DNA of 64,000 nucleotides from Alphaproteobacteria bacterium. Lineage in GTDB: Bacteria; Pseudomonadota; Alphaproteobacteria; Micropepsales; Micropepsaceae. The stretch spans positions 1 to 64,000 of the forward strand of contig JAFARO010000007.1 in the NCBI GenBank assembly GCA_019245415.1, written 5' to 3'. The notes under the pieces were generated by a model. It worked only from the letters and a program-made list of their open reading frames with translations, did not search any database and had not been told where the DNA came from. Below, piece by piece: positions 15,730 to 24,035 of this stretch; position 1 is the first letter of the stretch; every line of letters starts with the position of its first letter. The position numbers and the translations under genes are program-made.

Positions 15730-16496
15730 GCGGAAAATTGCCGTGCGAGGGCCGCGCCCGCCGTCAGCAGCCCTTCGTCGGAGGTAACGGTGACGAGGTC
15801 GAAACCCTTCCTCGCCATGGCTTTTGCGTATTCCAGGCTCTTGCAAAAGATGCCGGCGCGGACGCCCGCTCGGCGCGCGCCGGCCTGCACCGCGTCGAGG
15901 GCGGCAACCACCACCGGATCGGTCTGGTCGGCCTGGACCGCACGGCCGAGCGACAGCCCAAGATCGCTCGGGCCGACGAACACCATGTCCAGGCCTTCCA
16001 CCGCAGCGATGGCATCGATGTTCTCGAGCCCCCGTCGGGTCTCGATCTGCACGATGGCGAGCAGGGTGGAATTGGCCTTCGCCACATAGTCCTGGCCGGC
16101 ATAGAGCATGGCGCGCCTCGGGCCGACGCTGCGATAGCCCAAGGGCGGATAGCGGCAGGCACCGACAAAGCGGCGGCACTCTTCCGCGCTCTCGATGCTC
16201 GGGCACATCACGCCATAGGCGCCTGCATCGAGCGCGCGCATCGCCGTGCCGGGCTCGTTCCAGGGGATGCGCACCAGGGGCACGGTGTCGGTCGTCGACA
16301 CCGCGACCAGCATGGCGCACATCGCCTCGTAGCCGATCTGGCCGTGTTGCATGTCGATCAGGATGCTGTCCCAGCCCTGGTGCGCCGCGATCTCGGCACC
16401 CAGCGCGCCAGGCAGCGCGCACCAGTAATTGGAGGCGCAGCGCCCCTCGTCCCAGATCCCCTTCAGCCGGTTCGCTCGCATGGATGGCCCCTTCAT
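15726..16496 (-). CDS. HpcH/HpaI-family aldolase
   Basis: The 256-residue protein is a class II (metal-dependent) 2-oxo-acid aldolase of the 4-hydroxy-2-oxoheptanedioate type. Motifs are DSILIDMQHGQIGYE, VPLVRIPWNEPG, GAYGVMCPSIESAEE, the metal-ligand region IVQIETRRGLENIDAI and VFVGPSDLGLSLG. These enzymes split 4-hydroxy-2-oxo acids to pyruvate or related products plus an aldehyde; the natural substrate is uncertain. A second in-frame ATG lies at 16481 (MRANRLKG), close to the usual family start. It is divergent from the FAD monooxygenase with only 17 bp between the outermost starts. Confidence 0.87.
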   Translation of the reverse strand: MKGPSMRANRLKGIWDEGRCASNYWCALPGALGAEIAAHQGWDSILIDMQHGQIGYEAMCAMLVAVSTTDTVPLVRIPWNEPGTAMRALDAGAYGVMCPSIESAEECRRFVGACRYPPLGYRSVGPRRAMLYAGQDYVAKANSTLLAIVQIETRRGLENIDAIAAVEGLDMVFVGPSDLGLSLGRAVQADQTDPVVVAALDAVQAGARRAGVRAGIFCKSLEYAKAMARKGFDLVTVTSDEGLLTAGAALARQFSA

Positions 16497-16513
16497 AGGC
16501 TATATAGCGGAGC
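16497..16513. promoter_or_regulatory. 17-bp divergent intergenic with a palindromic TATA core
   Basis: The whole gap between two divergent start codons contains the perfect palindrome GCTATATAGC. TATATA sits about 5-7 bases before both ATGs, the distance expected of a -10 box for leaderless transcripts. No convincing -35 box was found on either side, so this is a suggestion only. Confidence 0.35.
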
Positions 16514-17722
16514 ATGGAATCGCTTTCGACCGATTGCGTCATCGCGGGCGGGGGCCCAGCGGGCATGATGGCGGGCCTGCTTCTGGCGCGCGCCGGGGTC
16601 GACGTGGTCGTGCTGGAGAAGCACGCCGACTTCCTGCGCGATTTCCGCGGCGACACCATCCATCCCTCGACGCTGGAGCTGATCGCCGAACTCGGCGTGC
16701 TCGACAAATTCCTGGCGCGGCCGCACACCGAGGTCCGCCAGATCGCGGTCGAGATCGGCAAGGAGCGCTTCGCCGTCGGCGACTTCACGCAGGTGCCGAC
16801 GCGCTGCAAGTTCCTGGCGCTGATGCCGCAATGGGATTTCCTCGATTTCCTGCTCGGCGAGGCCGAACGCTACGACAATTTCCGGCTCAAGATGCAGGCG
16901 GAGGTCACCGACCTGCTGGCAAGGCGCGGGCGCATTGCGGGCCTGCTCGCCCGGACGCCGGACGGATTGCTGGAGGTGCGCGCCAAGCTGGTGCTGGGCG
17001 CCGACGGACGAACCTCCACCGTACGCGCCAAGGCGAGCTTGCCGGTGCGCGAGTTCGGCGCGCCTTTCGACGTGCTGTGGCTGCGCCTTCCGTTCGTGGC
17101 CGGCGACCCGACCGAGCCGGTGGCGCGATTCCAGGGCGGCGATTTCTTCATCATGCTGTACCGCGGCGATTATTGGCAGTGCGCCTTCGTCATCCCCAAG
17201 GGGGCCTTCGCGACGATGAAGGCGGAAGGCCTGACCGGCTTCCGCGCGCGGCTGCGCAGCGTGGCCGGTTTCGCGCGCGATCGCGTCGAGGCCATACAGA
17301 GCTTCGAAGATGTAAAGCTGCTCACCGTGAAGGTCGACCGGCTGAAGCGCTGGGCGCGGCGCGGGCTGCTCTGCATCGGAGATGCGGCGCACGCGATGTC
17401 GCCGGTGGGCGGCGTCGGCATCAACCTGGCGATCCAGGACGCGGTAGCGACGGCAAACCTGCTGGCTCCGGTCCTGAAGAGCCGCGTGCCGCGCAGGAGC
17501 GATCTCGACAAGGTGCAGCGCCGCCGCGAATGGCCGACGCGCGTCGTTCAGTGGTTCCAAGTCCAGGTGCAGAAGCGCGTGCTCGCCCCCAACCTGCGCG
17601 CCCGCCAGACACCCAGGCCGCCCTTTATCCTCTATGTGATGCGGCGCTTCCCTGCTCTCCGCCGCATCCCAGCGCGGTTTGTCGGCGTGGGAGTGAGACC
17701 GGAGCACATTCGAATCAACTGA
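16514..17722 (+). CDS. FAD-dependent monooxygenase (aromatic hydroxylase-like)
   Basis: The 402-residue flavoprotein has the PHBH-type motifs: CVIAGGGPAGMMAG (about 8-21), VLEKHADFLRDFRGDTIHPST, the DG motif LGADGRTSTVR and the FAD ribityl motif CIGDAAHAMSPVGGVGINLA. Family members hydroxylate aromatic or polyketide substrates with NAD(P)H and O2; the substrate is not readable. The sequence ends in a basic segment rich in Arg and Pro without a thioredoxin-like domain. The palindromic repeat begins six bases after the stop. Confidence 0.85.
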   Translation: MESLSTDCVIAGGGPAGMMAGLLLARAGVDVVVLEKHADFLRDFRGDTIHPSTLELIAELGVLDKFLARPHTEVRQIAVEIGKERFAVGDFTQVPTRCKFLALMPQWDFLDFLLGEAERYDNFRLKMQAEVTDLLARRGRIAGLLARTPDGLLEVRAKLVLGADGRTSTVRAKASLPVREFGAPFDVLWLRLPFVAGDPTEPVARFQGGDFFIMLYRGDYWQCAFVIPKGAFATMKAEGLTGFRARLRSVAGFARDRVEAIQSFEDVKLLTVKVDRLKRWARRGLLCIGDAAHAMSPVGGVGINLAIQDAVATANLLAPVLKSRVPRRSDLDKVQRRREWPTRVVQWFQVQVQKRVLAPNLRARQTPRPPFILYVMRRFPALRRIPARFVGVGVRPEHIRIN

Positions 17723-17728
17723 TCCCCG

Positions 17729-17848
17729 CGTCATGGCCGCCACCCGGGACCGCGCTTTGCGCGGCCCGCGTGCAGGCTCTTGAGGCGGCCATCCAGCGCG
17801 CGAAGCGCCGAAGACGTCCGGATGGCCGGGTCAGGCCCGGCCATGACG
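17729..17848. repeat. 120-bp palindromic intergenic repeat with 11-bp inverted ends
   Basis: The ends CGTCATGGCCG (17729-17739) and CGGCCATGACG (17838-17848) are perfect inverted repeats. Inside is a second hairpin (GGGACCGCGC...GCGCGGCCC, about 17745-17766). It fills the space between the convergent monooxygenase and lpd genes. It resembles a MITE or REP-type element and may act as a bidirectional terminator. Confidence 0.6.
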
Positions 17849-17857
17849 ATGGCGAAT

Positions 17858-19261
17858 TCACATCTGCATCGTCCAGCCTTCGACGGCCATGGCGGCTTGG
17901 CGCAACGCTTCGCTCAAGGTGGGATGGGCGTGGCAGGTGCGCGCGATGTCCTCGCTGGCAGCGCCGAACTCGATGGCGAGCGCCGCCTCCGCGATAAGAT
18001 TGCCGGCTTCCGCGCCGAGGATGTGCACGCCGAGCACGCGGTCGGTCTTGGCATCGGCCAGTACCTTCACGAAGCCCTCGGTTGCGGCGATGGTCTTGGC
18101 GCGGGCATTGGCGGTGAAGGGGAACTTGCCAACTTTGTAGGCGATGCCGGCGGCCTTCAGCTCTTCCTCCGTCCTACCGACGGCCGCCACTTCCGGCGCG
18201 GTGTAGACGACCGACGGGATCGCCTCGTAGTTCACATGGCCCGTGCGCCCGGCGATGTTCTCCGCGCAGGCGACGGCCTCGTCCTCGGCCTTGTGCGCCA
18301 GCATCGCGCCTTCGCGGCAGTCGCCGATCGCCCAGATGCCGTCGACATTGGTGCGGAACCCGGCGTCGGTGGCCACGCGCCCGCGCGCATCCCTGGCAAC
18401 GCCGGCGGCTTCGAGGCCCAGCCCCTCGGTGTAGGGACGCCGGCCGATGGAGACCAGCAGCACGTCGGTCTCGATGGTCTGAGTTGGCCCGCCCCCAGCC
18501 GGCTCGACCTGGACCTTGAGCGCATCGCCGCTGCGTTCGACGCCGACGACCTTGGTCGACAGGCGGAACGCGATGCCCTGGCGGGTGAGGATGCGCTGGA
18601 ACTGCTTGCCGACCTCGCCGTCGAGGCCCGGTGCAATGCGGTCGAGGAACTCGACCACGGTGACCTCGCTGCCCAGCCTGCGCCAGACCGAGCCCAGCTC
18701 GAGCCCGATATAGCCGCCGCCGACGACCAGCAGGCGCTTGGGCACCTCGGTGAGCGCCAGCGCGCCGGTGGATGAGACCACGCGCTGCTCGTCGACCGCC
18801 ACGCCGGCCAGCGGCATCACCTCCGAGCCCGTGGCGATCACGATGTGCCGGGTCTCGAGGGTGCGGACGGCGCCATCCGCCGCCTTCACCTCCACCCTGC
18901 CCGGTGCGGCGATGCGGGAGGTGCCGACGATCGCCTCGCATTTGTTCTTCTTGAGCAGGAACTCGACCCCCTTGGTCAGTTCGCCCACAACCTTGGACTT
19001 GTGGGCCATCATCGCCGGCAGATCGAGTGAGACCTGTGCCTTGATGCCCAGCTTGGGGAAGTGTTTGGCCGCCTCTTCGAAGCGTTCGCTGGCGTGCAGA
19101 AGCGCCTTCGAGGGGATGCAGCCGACGTTCAGGCAGGTGCCGCCGAAGGTTCCGCGCGCGTCGACGCAGGCCGCCTTGAGCCCCAGCTGGCCCAGGCGGA
19201 TGGCGGCGTTGTAGCCCCCCGGGCCGCCGCCGATGACGACCGCATCGAATTGATCCGACAT
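17858..19261 (-). CDS. lpd: Dihydrolipoamide dehydrogenase (E3)
   Basis: E3 reoxidises dihydrolipoyl groups of 2-oxoacid dehydrogenase complexes or the glycine cleavage system with NAD+. The 467-residue protein has the FAD-binding VVIGGGPGGYNAA, the redox-active disulfide in GGTCLNVGCIPSK (Cys43, Cys48), the NAD-binding VVGGGYIGLELG, the FAD motif WAIGDCREGAMLAHKAEDE and the active-site HAHPTLSEA near the C-terminus. No E1 or E2 gene is nearby, so this is an isolated copy whose complex cannot be inferred here. Confidence 0.95.
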   Translation of the reverse strand: MSDQFDAVVIGGGPGGYNAAIRLGQLGLKAACVDARGTFGGTCLNVGCIPSKALLHASERFEEAAKHFPKLGIKAQVSLDLPAMMAHKSKVVGELTKGVEFLLKKNKCEAIVGTSRIAAPGRVEVKAADGAVRTLETRHIVIATGSEVMPLAGVAVDEQRVVSSTGALALTEVPKRLLVVGGGYIGLELGSVWRRLGSEVTVVEFLDRIAPGLDGEVGKQFQRILTRQGIAFRLSTKVVGVERSGDALKVQVEPAGGGPTQTIETDVLLVSIGRRPYTEGLGLEAAGVARDARGRVATDAGFRTNVDGIWAIGDCREGAMLAHKAEDEAVACAENIAGRTGHVNYEAIPSVVYTAPEVAAVGRTEEELKAAGIAYKVGKFPFTANARAKTIAATEGFVKVLADAKTDRVLGVHILGAEAGNLIAEAALAIEFGAASEDIARTCHAHPTLSEALRQAAMAVEGWTMQM

Positions 19262-19353
19262 GGAAATTTCCTTGGGCGGGGAAAATCGGGCGCCTTATGC
19301 GCTCCCTCGCCGGGGCTGGCAATTCGACGCCGCAAAATTTTTTCGCGACGCGT

Positions 19354-19378
19354 GGAACCACTTTTCTGCGAGGCAGTT
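19354..19378 (+). promoter_or_regulatory. EcfG-like promoter before a small RNA
   Basis: GGAAC (19354-19358) and AGTT (19375-19378) are separated by 16 bases. The alphaproteobacterial general stress sigma factor EcfG recognises GGAAC-N16/17-CGTT, so one base of the -10 box deviates. Transcription is expected to start at about 19385, directly before a 12-bp RNA helix. Confidence 0.5.
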
Positions 19379-19384
19379 CTTATG

Positions 19385-19503
19385 TGCGAGCGGACGTCCT
19401 CTTCGGTACGCCCCAGCCCCTTCGACAGCCCGCATTGGATGTCCGCTCATTTGCCCCGTTGTTTGCTCACCGGCCCGGAAGCCCCTCCTGGCCGGTTTTT
19501 TTT
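19385..19503 (+). ncRNA. Candidate small RNA, about 120 nt, possibly stress-induced
   Basis: The interval lies between divergent lpd and the GT39-type gene and has no plausible coding frame. GAGCGGACGTCC (19388-19399) pairs with GGATGTCCGCTC (19437-19448) over 12 positions with one G-U pair. The 37-base loop is rich in C and low in G, and would be free to contact mRNAs. An EcfG-like promoter precedes it and a strong terminator ends it on the same strand. Together these make an independent small RNA likely. I do not recognise a known family. Confidence 0.6.
19469..19503 (+). terminator. Strong Rho-independent terminator
   Basis: ACCGGCC (19469-19475) pairs perfectly with GGCCGGT (19490-19496) and leads into a run of eight T (19496-19503). 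There is no T-run on the other strand, so it serves plus-strand transcription, where the only candidate transcript is the small RNA. Confidence 0.85.
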
Positions 19504-19506
19504 GGC

Positions 19507-20853
19507 TCAAGGGCTGACGGCATAGCGGGCATAGATGCCGACCGGCTGGCCGCCGCGCAGGCGCGGAACTGCCGGCAACGCAACGCCCCCCGGGATCAAC
19601 CAGTGCCGGTCGCGGGGCTCCTCGGCAACATAGATTTTTGGACCCGCGGGCGGACGGCCGCCCAGGCCGCGTTCGGGCTCATTGAGCTGAAAAACCGGAA
19701 CCGTGCCGTAAAACGCAAACCAGGCCGTCGTCTCGTAGTCGGTGGTGAGGATCGCCGCTGGACGCGACGCCTCAACCGTGCGTACCACCTGCGGCATGCC
19801 GAAGGCGAGCAGCCGGGAGCCGGGGTCGCGGCGGCCGAGCGGGGCGACGTCGAACAGCACTTGGATATAGACGGCAAGGAGCAGCAGAACCGCAAACGGG
19901 GCGGCGAACCTGCGCAAGCGGCTCGGCGGTGCCAATACCGCAGCCACCGCCAGCATCGGATAGAGAAAGCAGGGCCAGTTGCCCTGCACCCGGTCGTGCA
20001 GCGCGTGCACGGCGAAGAACGCGACTGAGGGCAGCGCCAGGGCGAGCAACAACGCCGAACGTGCGGCGCCGCGCAAGCTGAGATACAGGATCAGCGGCGA
20101 GGCTAGCAGAAGCTGCGCGCCGAGGAACTCGGCCAGGTAGCGCCAGGTGAAATGGCCCGTGCCGACGCGGGCGAACTGGAAGACGAAGGTCTCCCAGCCG
20201 TGCCGGGCGTTCCACAAGATGTTCGGCGCGAAGACCACGAGCGCGATCAGGGCGCCCAGATAAGGCCAGGGCGACCACAGCCAGCGCCGTCCTTCCGCAG
20301 TGAACAGGATCCACGACAAAGCGCCGGCACCGAGGAAGAACGCCGTATATTTGGAAAGCAGCGCGAGCCCGCCCGCGGCTCCTGCGGCGAGCCACCAGCG
20401 GCCGTCGCCGCTCCCCTGCAGCTTGGCGAGGCTCCAGAAAAACAGCGCCGATGCCGCCATCAGCGGCGCGTCCGGTGTCGCGGCCATCAACTCGACCGCC
20501 GTCATCAGCATCAAATTGAAGAACAGCGCGGCCGCGGCGCCGGCATCCTTGCCGCCGCCGAGCGCCTCCGCCGCGCGCCAGACGCACCACGTCGCCGGAA
20601 CCGACAGCAGCAGCGGCACGAACCTGACGCCGAACGCCGTCTTGCCGAACAAGGACGTGCCGATGCGGATGAGGAACGCGACCGCCGGCGGATGATCGAA
20701 ATAGCCCGCGGCCAAGTGTTGCGACCACAGCCAGTAATAGGCTTCGTCCGCCGAGAGCGGCAGCACCGCCGCCGCGACCACGCGCAGCGCGAGCAGCGCA
20801 ACGATGGCCAGGGCATATTGGTTGAAGCCGGGCCATTGCGACGCTGCGTTCAT
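19507..20853 (-). CDS. Polytopic glycosyltransferase, ArnT/GT39-like
   Basis: The 448-residue membrane protein has about ten hydrophobic segments. It shows the GT-C family start: an acidic loop SADEAYYWLWSQHL after the first helix, then GYFDHPPAVAFLIR. These enzymes transfer sugars from polyprenyl phosphate on the outer face of the inner membrane, for example to lipid A or proteins. It is the last gene of the seven-gene operon and overlaps the GT2-GtrA gene by ATGA, which fits a donor-maker followed by a transferase. The longer frame to 20937 is discarded because of this coupling. Confidence 0.85.
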   Translation of the reverse strand: MNAASQWPGFNQYALAIVALLALRVVAAAVLPLSADEAYYWLWSQHLAAGYFDHPPAVAFLIRIGTSLFGKTAFGVRFVPLLLSVPATWCVWRAAEALGGGKDAGAAAALFFNLMLMTAVELMAATPDAPLMAASALFFWSLAKLQGSGDGRWWLAAGAAGGLALLSKYTAFFLGAGALSWILFTAEGRRWLWSPWPYLGALIALVVFAPNILWNARHGWETFVFQFARVGTGHFTWRYLAEFLGAQLLLASPLILYLSLRGAARSALLLALALPSVAFFAVHALHDRVQGNWPCFLYPMLAVAAVLAPPSRLRRFAAPFAVLLLLAVYIQVLFDVAPLGRRDPGSRLLAFGMPQVVRTVEASRPAAILTTDYETTAWFAFYGTVPVFQLNEPERGLGGRPPAGPKIYVAEEPRDRHWLIPGGVALPAVPRLRGGQPVGIYARYAVSP

Positions 20854-21926
20854 CGCGTGCGCCAGACGAAGAGGCTGGACATCGCGTAGTTCCAGAACGC
20901 GCCCATCAGCGCGCCGGCGAGACCCGCCACCCACCACACTTCGCGTTCCGTGCTGAACAGCCAGGAGGCGAGCCCGACATTGGTGAGCGCCCCGATGGAG
21001 CAGATGAGAACGAAGGCGACGAAGCCCCGCAGCATCGACCAGCCCTTCAGGCGCCTGTCGCGATAGGTGAGCTCGTTGTTGAGAAAGAAATTGCTCGTCA
21101 TCGCCGCCAGGGTGGCGGCGGATTGTGCCGGGACGAAGCCGAAGGAGAGCAGCGCCAGACGCAGGACGGCGATATGCACGAGCAGACCGAGCGCGCCGAC
21201 CAGCGCAAAGAAGATGAACCGCGGATCGATGAGGCCGCCGCTCAGCTTGGAGATCAGAAGGCCGATGAATTCGAGGCCGACCTGAGCATTGAACTTGCTC
21301 TCGCCGGCATGGCGGCTGCCGAAGGTATAGGGCTGCTCGGCAATGCGCAGCCTGTCGGAGGCGGTCGCGATGTCGAGCAGAATCTTGAACCCTGCGGGCG
21401 AAAGCCGCGGCGCCACTTCGTCGAAGCGGTCGCGGCGCATCATGAAGAACCCGCTCATCGGATCGCTGAGTTCGGTGCCCAGCGCGCGGTGCGTCATCTT
21501 GGTTGCAAGCCGGCTGATCAACCCGCGGCCCTCGCCGAACGATTCGGCGCTGCCGCCGCCGCCGTAGCGCGTCGCGGCGACAAGATCGAAGCCGCCGTTC
21601 AAGGTCCGCAACATGGCGGGCAGCACCGTCTCGTCATGCTGGAGATCGGCATCCATCACCGCGACGACGGGCGCGCTGGAGGAGAGAATTCCCTCGATGC
21701 AGGCGCCGGCCAGCCCGCGGCGTCCGACGCGCAAGATGCAGCGCACGCGGGGATCGCGGGCCGCGATCTGCTTCACCGCCGCCGCGGTTCCGTCGGGCGA
21801 ATTGTCGTCGACGAAGATAGCTTCCCAGCCGATGCCGACGAGCGCCCTGTCGAGGCGGCGGACCAGCTCGGCCACGTTGTCGCGTTCCTTGAAGGTCGGG
21901 ACGACGATGGACAGCTCCGCGCTCAT
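20850..21926 (-). CDS. Polyprenyl-phosphate glycosyltransferase, GT2 domain fused to GtrA
   Basis: The 358-residue protein has a GT2 domain (about 1-230) like dolichol-phosphate mannosyltransferase: LSIVVPTFKERDNV, FVDDNSPDGT, the metal-binding DAD in VMDADLQHD, and SDPMSGFFMMRRDRF. A C-terminal GtrA-type domain has four membrane segments (about 235-350). The fusion makes polyprenyl-phosphate sugar at the cytoplasmic face and may help to flip it. The product would feed the GT39-type enzyme encoded next. The start at 21926 overlaps the acylase stop by four bases. Confidence 0.88.
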   Translation of the reverse strand: MSAELSIVVPTFKERDNVAELVRRLDRALVGIGWEAIFVDDNSPDGTAAAVKQIAARDPRVRCILRVGRRGLAGACIEGILSSSAPVVAVMDADLQHDETVLPAMLRTLNGGFDLVAATRYGGGGSAESFGEGRGLISRLATKMTHRALGTELSDPMSGFFMMRRDRFDEVAPRLSPAGFKILLDIATASDRLRIAEQPYTFGSRHAGESKFNAQVGLEFIGLLISKLSGGLIDPRFIFFALVGALGLLVHIAVLRLALLSFGFVPAQSAATLAAMTSNFFLNNELTYRDRRLKGWSMLRGFVAFVLICSIGALTNVGLASWLFSTEREVWWVAGLAGALMGAFWNYAMSSLFVWRTR

Positions 21927-24025
21927 GGCCGCGCGCCCGGTGCATAATCGGCCTCGATATGGCCCTGCAGCGCGGCCCAGGTGAAGCGTACCGGCTTGGT
22001 CTTCATCGCAACGAACAGCGGCGCCTGGTCGGCGTAATGGCGCGAATGTGAGTCGAGCGTGGCCGAGCCGAATTGATGGATGCTGTCCGACGACAGCTTG
22101 CCGTCTCGGTCCCAGGTCACGAACATGATGAGGGTATCGCCGTCCACGGCGGTGAGCGTGCCGTCGGTCTGCGGCACGCCATAGACGGCGCGGTAGGTGT
22201 CGGGTCCGCCGTCGATGGGAAGATCGACTGCGCCGCGGCGGAAGCGGTTGACCTCTCCCCACTCGGGATCGATGCGGCCGAAATGCGCCTTCAAGGTCTG
22301 TTGCGCCTGGCGCAGCATGTCGAGGGGGCGGGGAACCGGTTCGTGCTGTTCGCGCGCACGCAGCACCGGCTGGGCCGTCAGGATCGCCAGTGCGGCGCCG
22401 CGGTTGTGGATGTCGGCTGACAGATTCCAGACATGCAGCACGGCGCAAGCCCGCACCACGTCCGAAGGCGGATCCTTGCACAAGGCCGCAAGCAGATGCG
22501 CGACATCCGATTTCGCACTGTAGCGAACATCGAATTTGTAGCGCCGGAAGGCATCCGCGCCGATCTTCGGATCGGCACCGAAGGTCTCGAGCACGCGCAA
22601 GGCGCGATTCGTCATGTTGGTCTGGATGCCCATCCACGACGGATAATCGGACGGCTTCAGGTCGTCCTCAGGAGCCGTGGCCTGAAACGGCGTGTTGTTG
22701 GAGTTGAAGACAAAACCCGATTTCGGATTCCACAGTTGCGGCAATTTGTCGAACGGCACGATGGCGCGCGGGATCAGATCGCTACGCTCGCCGGGAAGAT
22801 AACCCTGCCAGTCGAGGCCCGGTCGGCGGACCGGAAACTCTCCATTGTAGACGTAGCCGATATTGCCCTTCTCGTCGGCATAGACGTAGTTGATGCTGGG
22901 CAGCGCCTGGAGCCGCATCGCGGCTTTCCATTCGTCCAGGTTCCGCGCCTTGTTCAGCCGGAAATATTCGAGCACCTGGCGCATCTCGCCCTGCCCGGCA
23001 TAGCGCACCGCGAAGACGCCGTGATCGGTCCTGAACACCGGTCCGTGGACGGAGAACTGCACGGGCCGGTGCACGGTCCAGACGATCGGGCCGAAGATCT
23101 TCACTCGGATCGCGGCATCCTCGACCTCCAGGTCGCGCCATCTGCCGTCGAGCCGGTATTGGTTCGGGTTCACCGGATTGATGGTCAGGCGGTAGATGTC
23201 GACGAGGTCCGGCGCGTTGACGGTGTTGGCCCAGCCCAGATGTTCGTTGTGGCCGTGCAGCATGAAGGGCGAGCCGGGGAAAAAGCCGCCCGCGACATGC
23301 CAGCCCTCGTCGCTCTGGAGCACCGCTTCGTACCACGACACCGGTCCGACATAGGGCTGGTGCGAATTGACGAGCAGGCGGGTGGCGCCGTCGGACGCGC
23401 GCGATGGTGCGACCGCGATGCCGTTGGAGCCGATCGGCAGCGGCGCCTTGCCGTCGGTATCCGCTGTCAAGCGTTTCAACGTGTCGCCCAGGCCGTAGAA
23501 CAGCGGCGTCTTGAACACGAAGCCCGCCGCGATGTCCTTGCCCGTCAGCGGCAGCAATTCCGGCTTGACGGTGCCGGGATGGAGCGCGGCGTAATAGTTC
23601 ACGCCATCGGCGTAACCTTCGAGCACCTGGCGCACATCACCCGGCAGATCGCGCGCGTAGCGGCGATCCACCGTTTCCCACACCCGCATGGCATGCACGA
23701 GATAGTCGCCCGCAGCCGCCTTGACGCCTTCGCTTGCGGCAAGCCCGCCGCGCGTCGCCAGCGCCACGTCCTGGATGGTCGCGAAGTCGTCCTCGCTATG
23801 GGCATAGCCGAGCCCGAACGCGACATCGGCGTCGCGATGGCCGAAGATATGCGGCACGCCGAAATCGTCGCGCACGATTCGCGCGTGGTAGGACCTGGCC
23901 TTGGCGATCAGCGTCGCAGGATCCGGCGGCGAAGGCCGGCCCAGACGGTCAGCCACGATCAGCGCCACCACGCCCGCCAGCACCAGCGCGATCATAACCG
24001 CCGCCCCAATTCTCACCAGCCGCAT
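21923..24025 (-). CDS. Penicillin acylase-family Ntn hydrolase (possible N-acyl amide or AHL acylase)
   Basis: The 700-residue precursor has an N-terminal membrane or signal segment (about 4-26) and the penicillin amidase layout: alpha-chain start VRDDFGVPHIFGHRDADVAFGLGYAHSEDD and a cleavage/nucleophile site GSNG with Ser200. The beta chain has NSHQPYVGPVSWYEAV, NEHLGWANTVNAPDL and NSNNTPF. After self-cleavage, Ser200 would be the catalytic N-terminal residue. The family includes acyl-homoserine lactone acylases and peptide or siderophore maturation enzymes. Its place between an exporter and glycosyltransferases suggests it trims an exported acylated product, but substrate is unknown. Confidence 0.87.
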   Translation of the reverse strand: MRLVRIGAAVMIALVLAGVVALIVADRLGRPSPPDPATLIAKARSYHARIVRDDFGVPHIFGHRDADVAFGLGYAHSEDDFATIQDVALATRGGLAASEGVKAAAGDYLVHAMRVWETVDRRYARDLPGDVRQVLEGYADGVNYYAALHPGTVKPELLPLTGKDIAAGFVFKTPLFYGLGDTLKRLTADTDGKAPLPIGSNGIAVAPSRASDGATRLLVNSHQPYVGPVSWYEAVLQSDEGWHVAGGFFPGSPFMLHGHNEHLGWANTVNAPDLVDIYRLTINPVNPNQYRLDGRWRDLEVEDAAIRVKIFGPIVWTVHRPVQFSVHGPVFRTDHGVFAVRYAGQGEMRQVLEYFRLNKARNLDEWKAAMRLQALPSINYVYADEKGNIGYVYNGEFPVRRPGLDWQGYLPGERSDLIPRAIVPFDKLPQLWNPKSGFVFNSNNTPFQATAPEDDLKPSDYPSWMGIQTNMTNRALRVLETFGADPKIGADAFRRYKFDVRYSAKSDVAHLLAALCKDPPSDVVRACAVLHVWNLSADIHNRGAALAILTAQPVLRAREQHEPVPRPLDMLRQAQQTLKAHFGRIDPEWGEVNRFRRGAVDLPIDGGPDTYRAVYGVPQTDGTLTAVDGDTLIMFVTWDRDGKLSSDSIHQFGSATLDSHSRHYADQAPLFVAMKTKPVRFTWAALQGHIEADYAPGARP

Positions 24026-24035
24026 GTCGTCCCCT

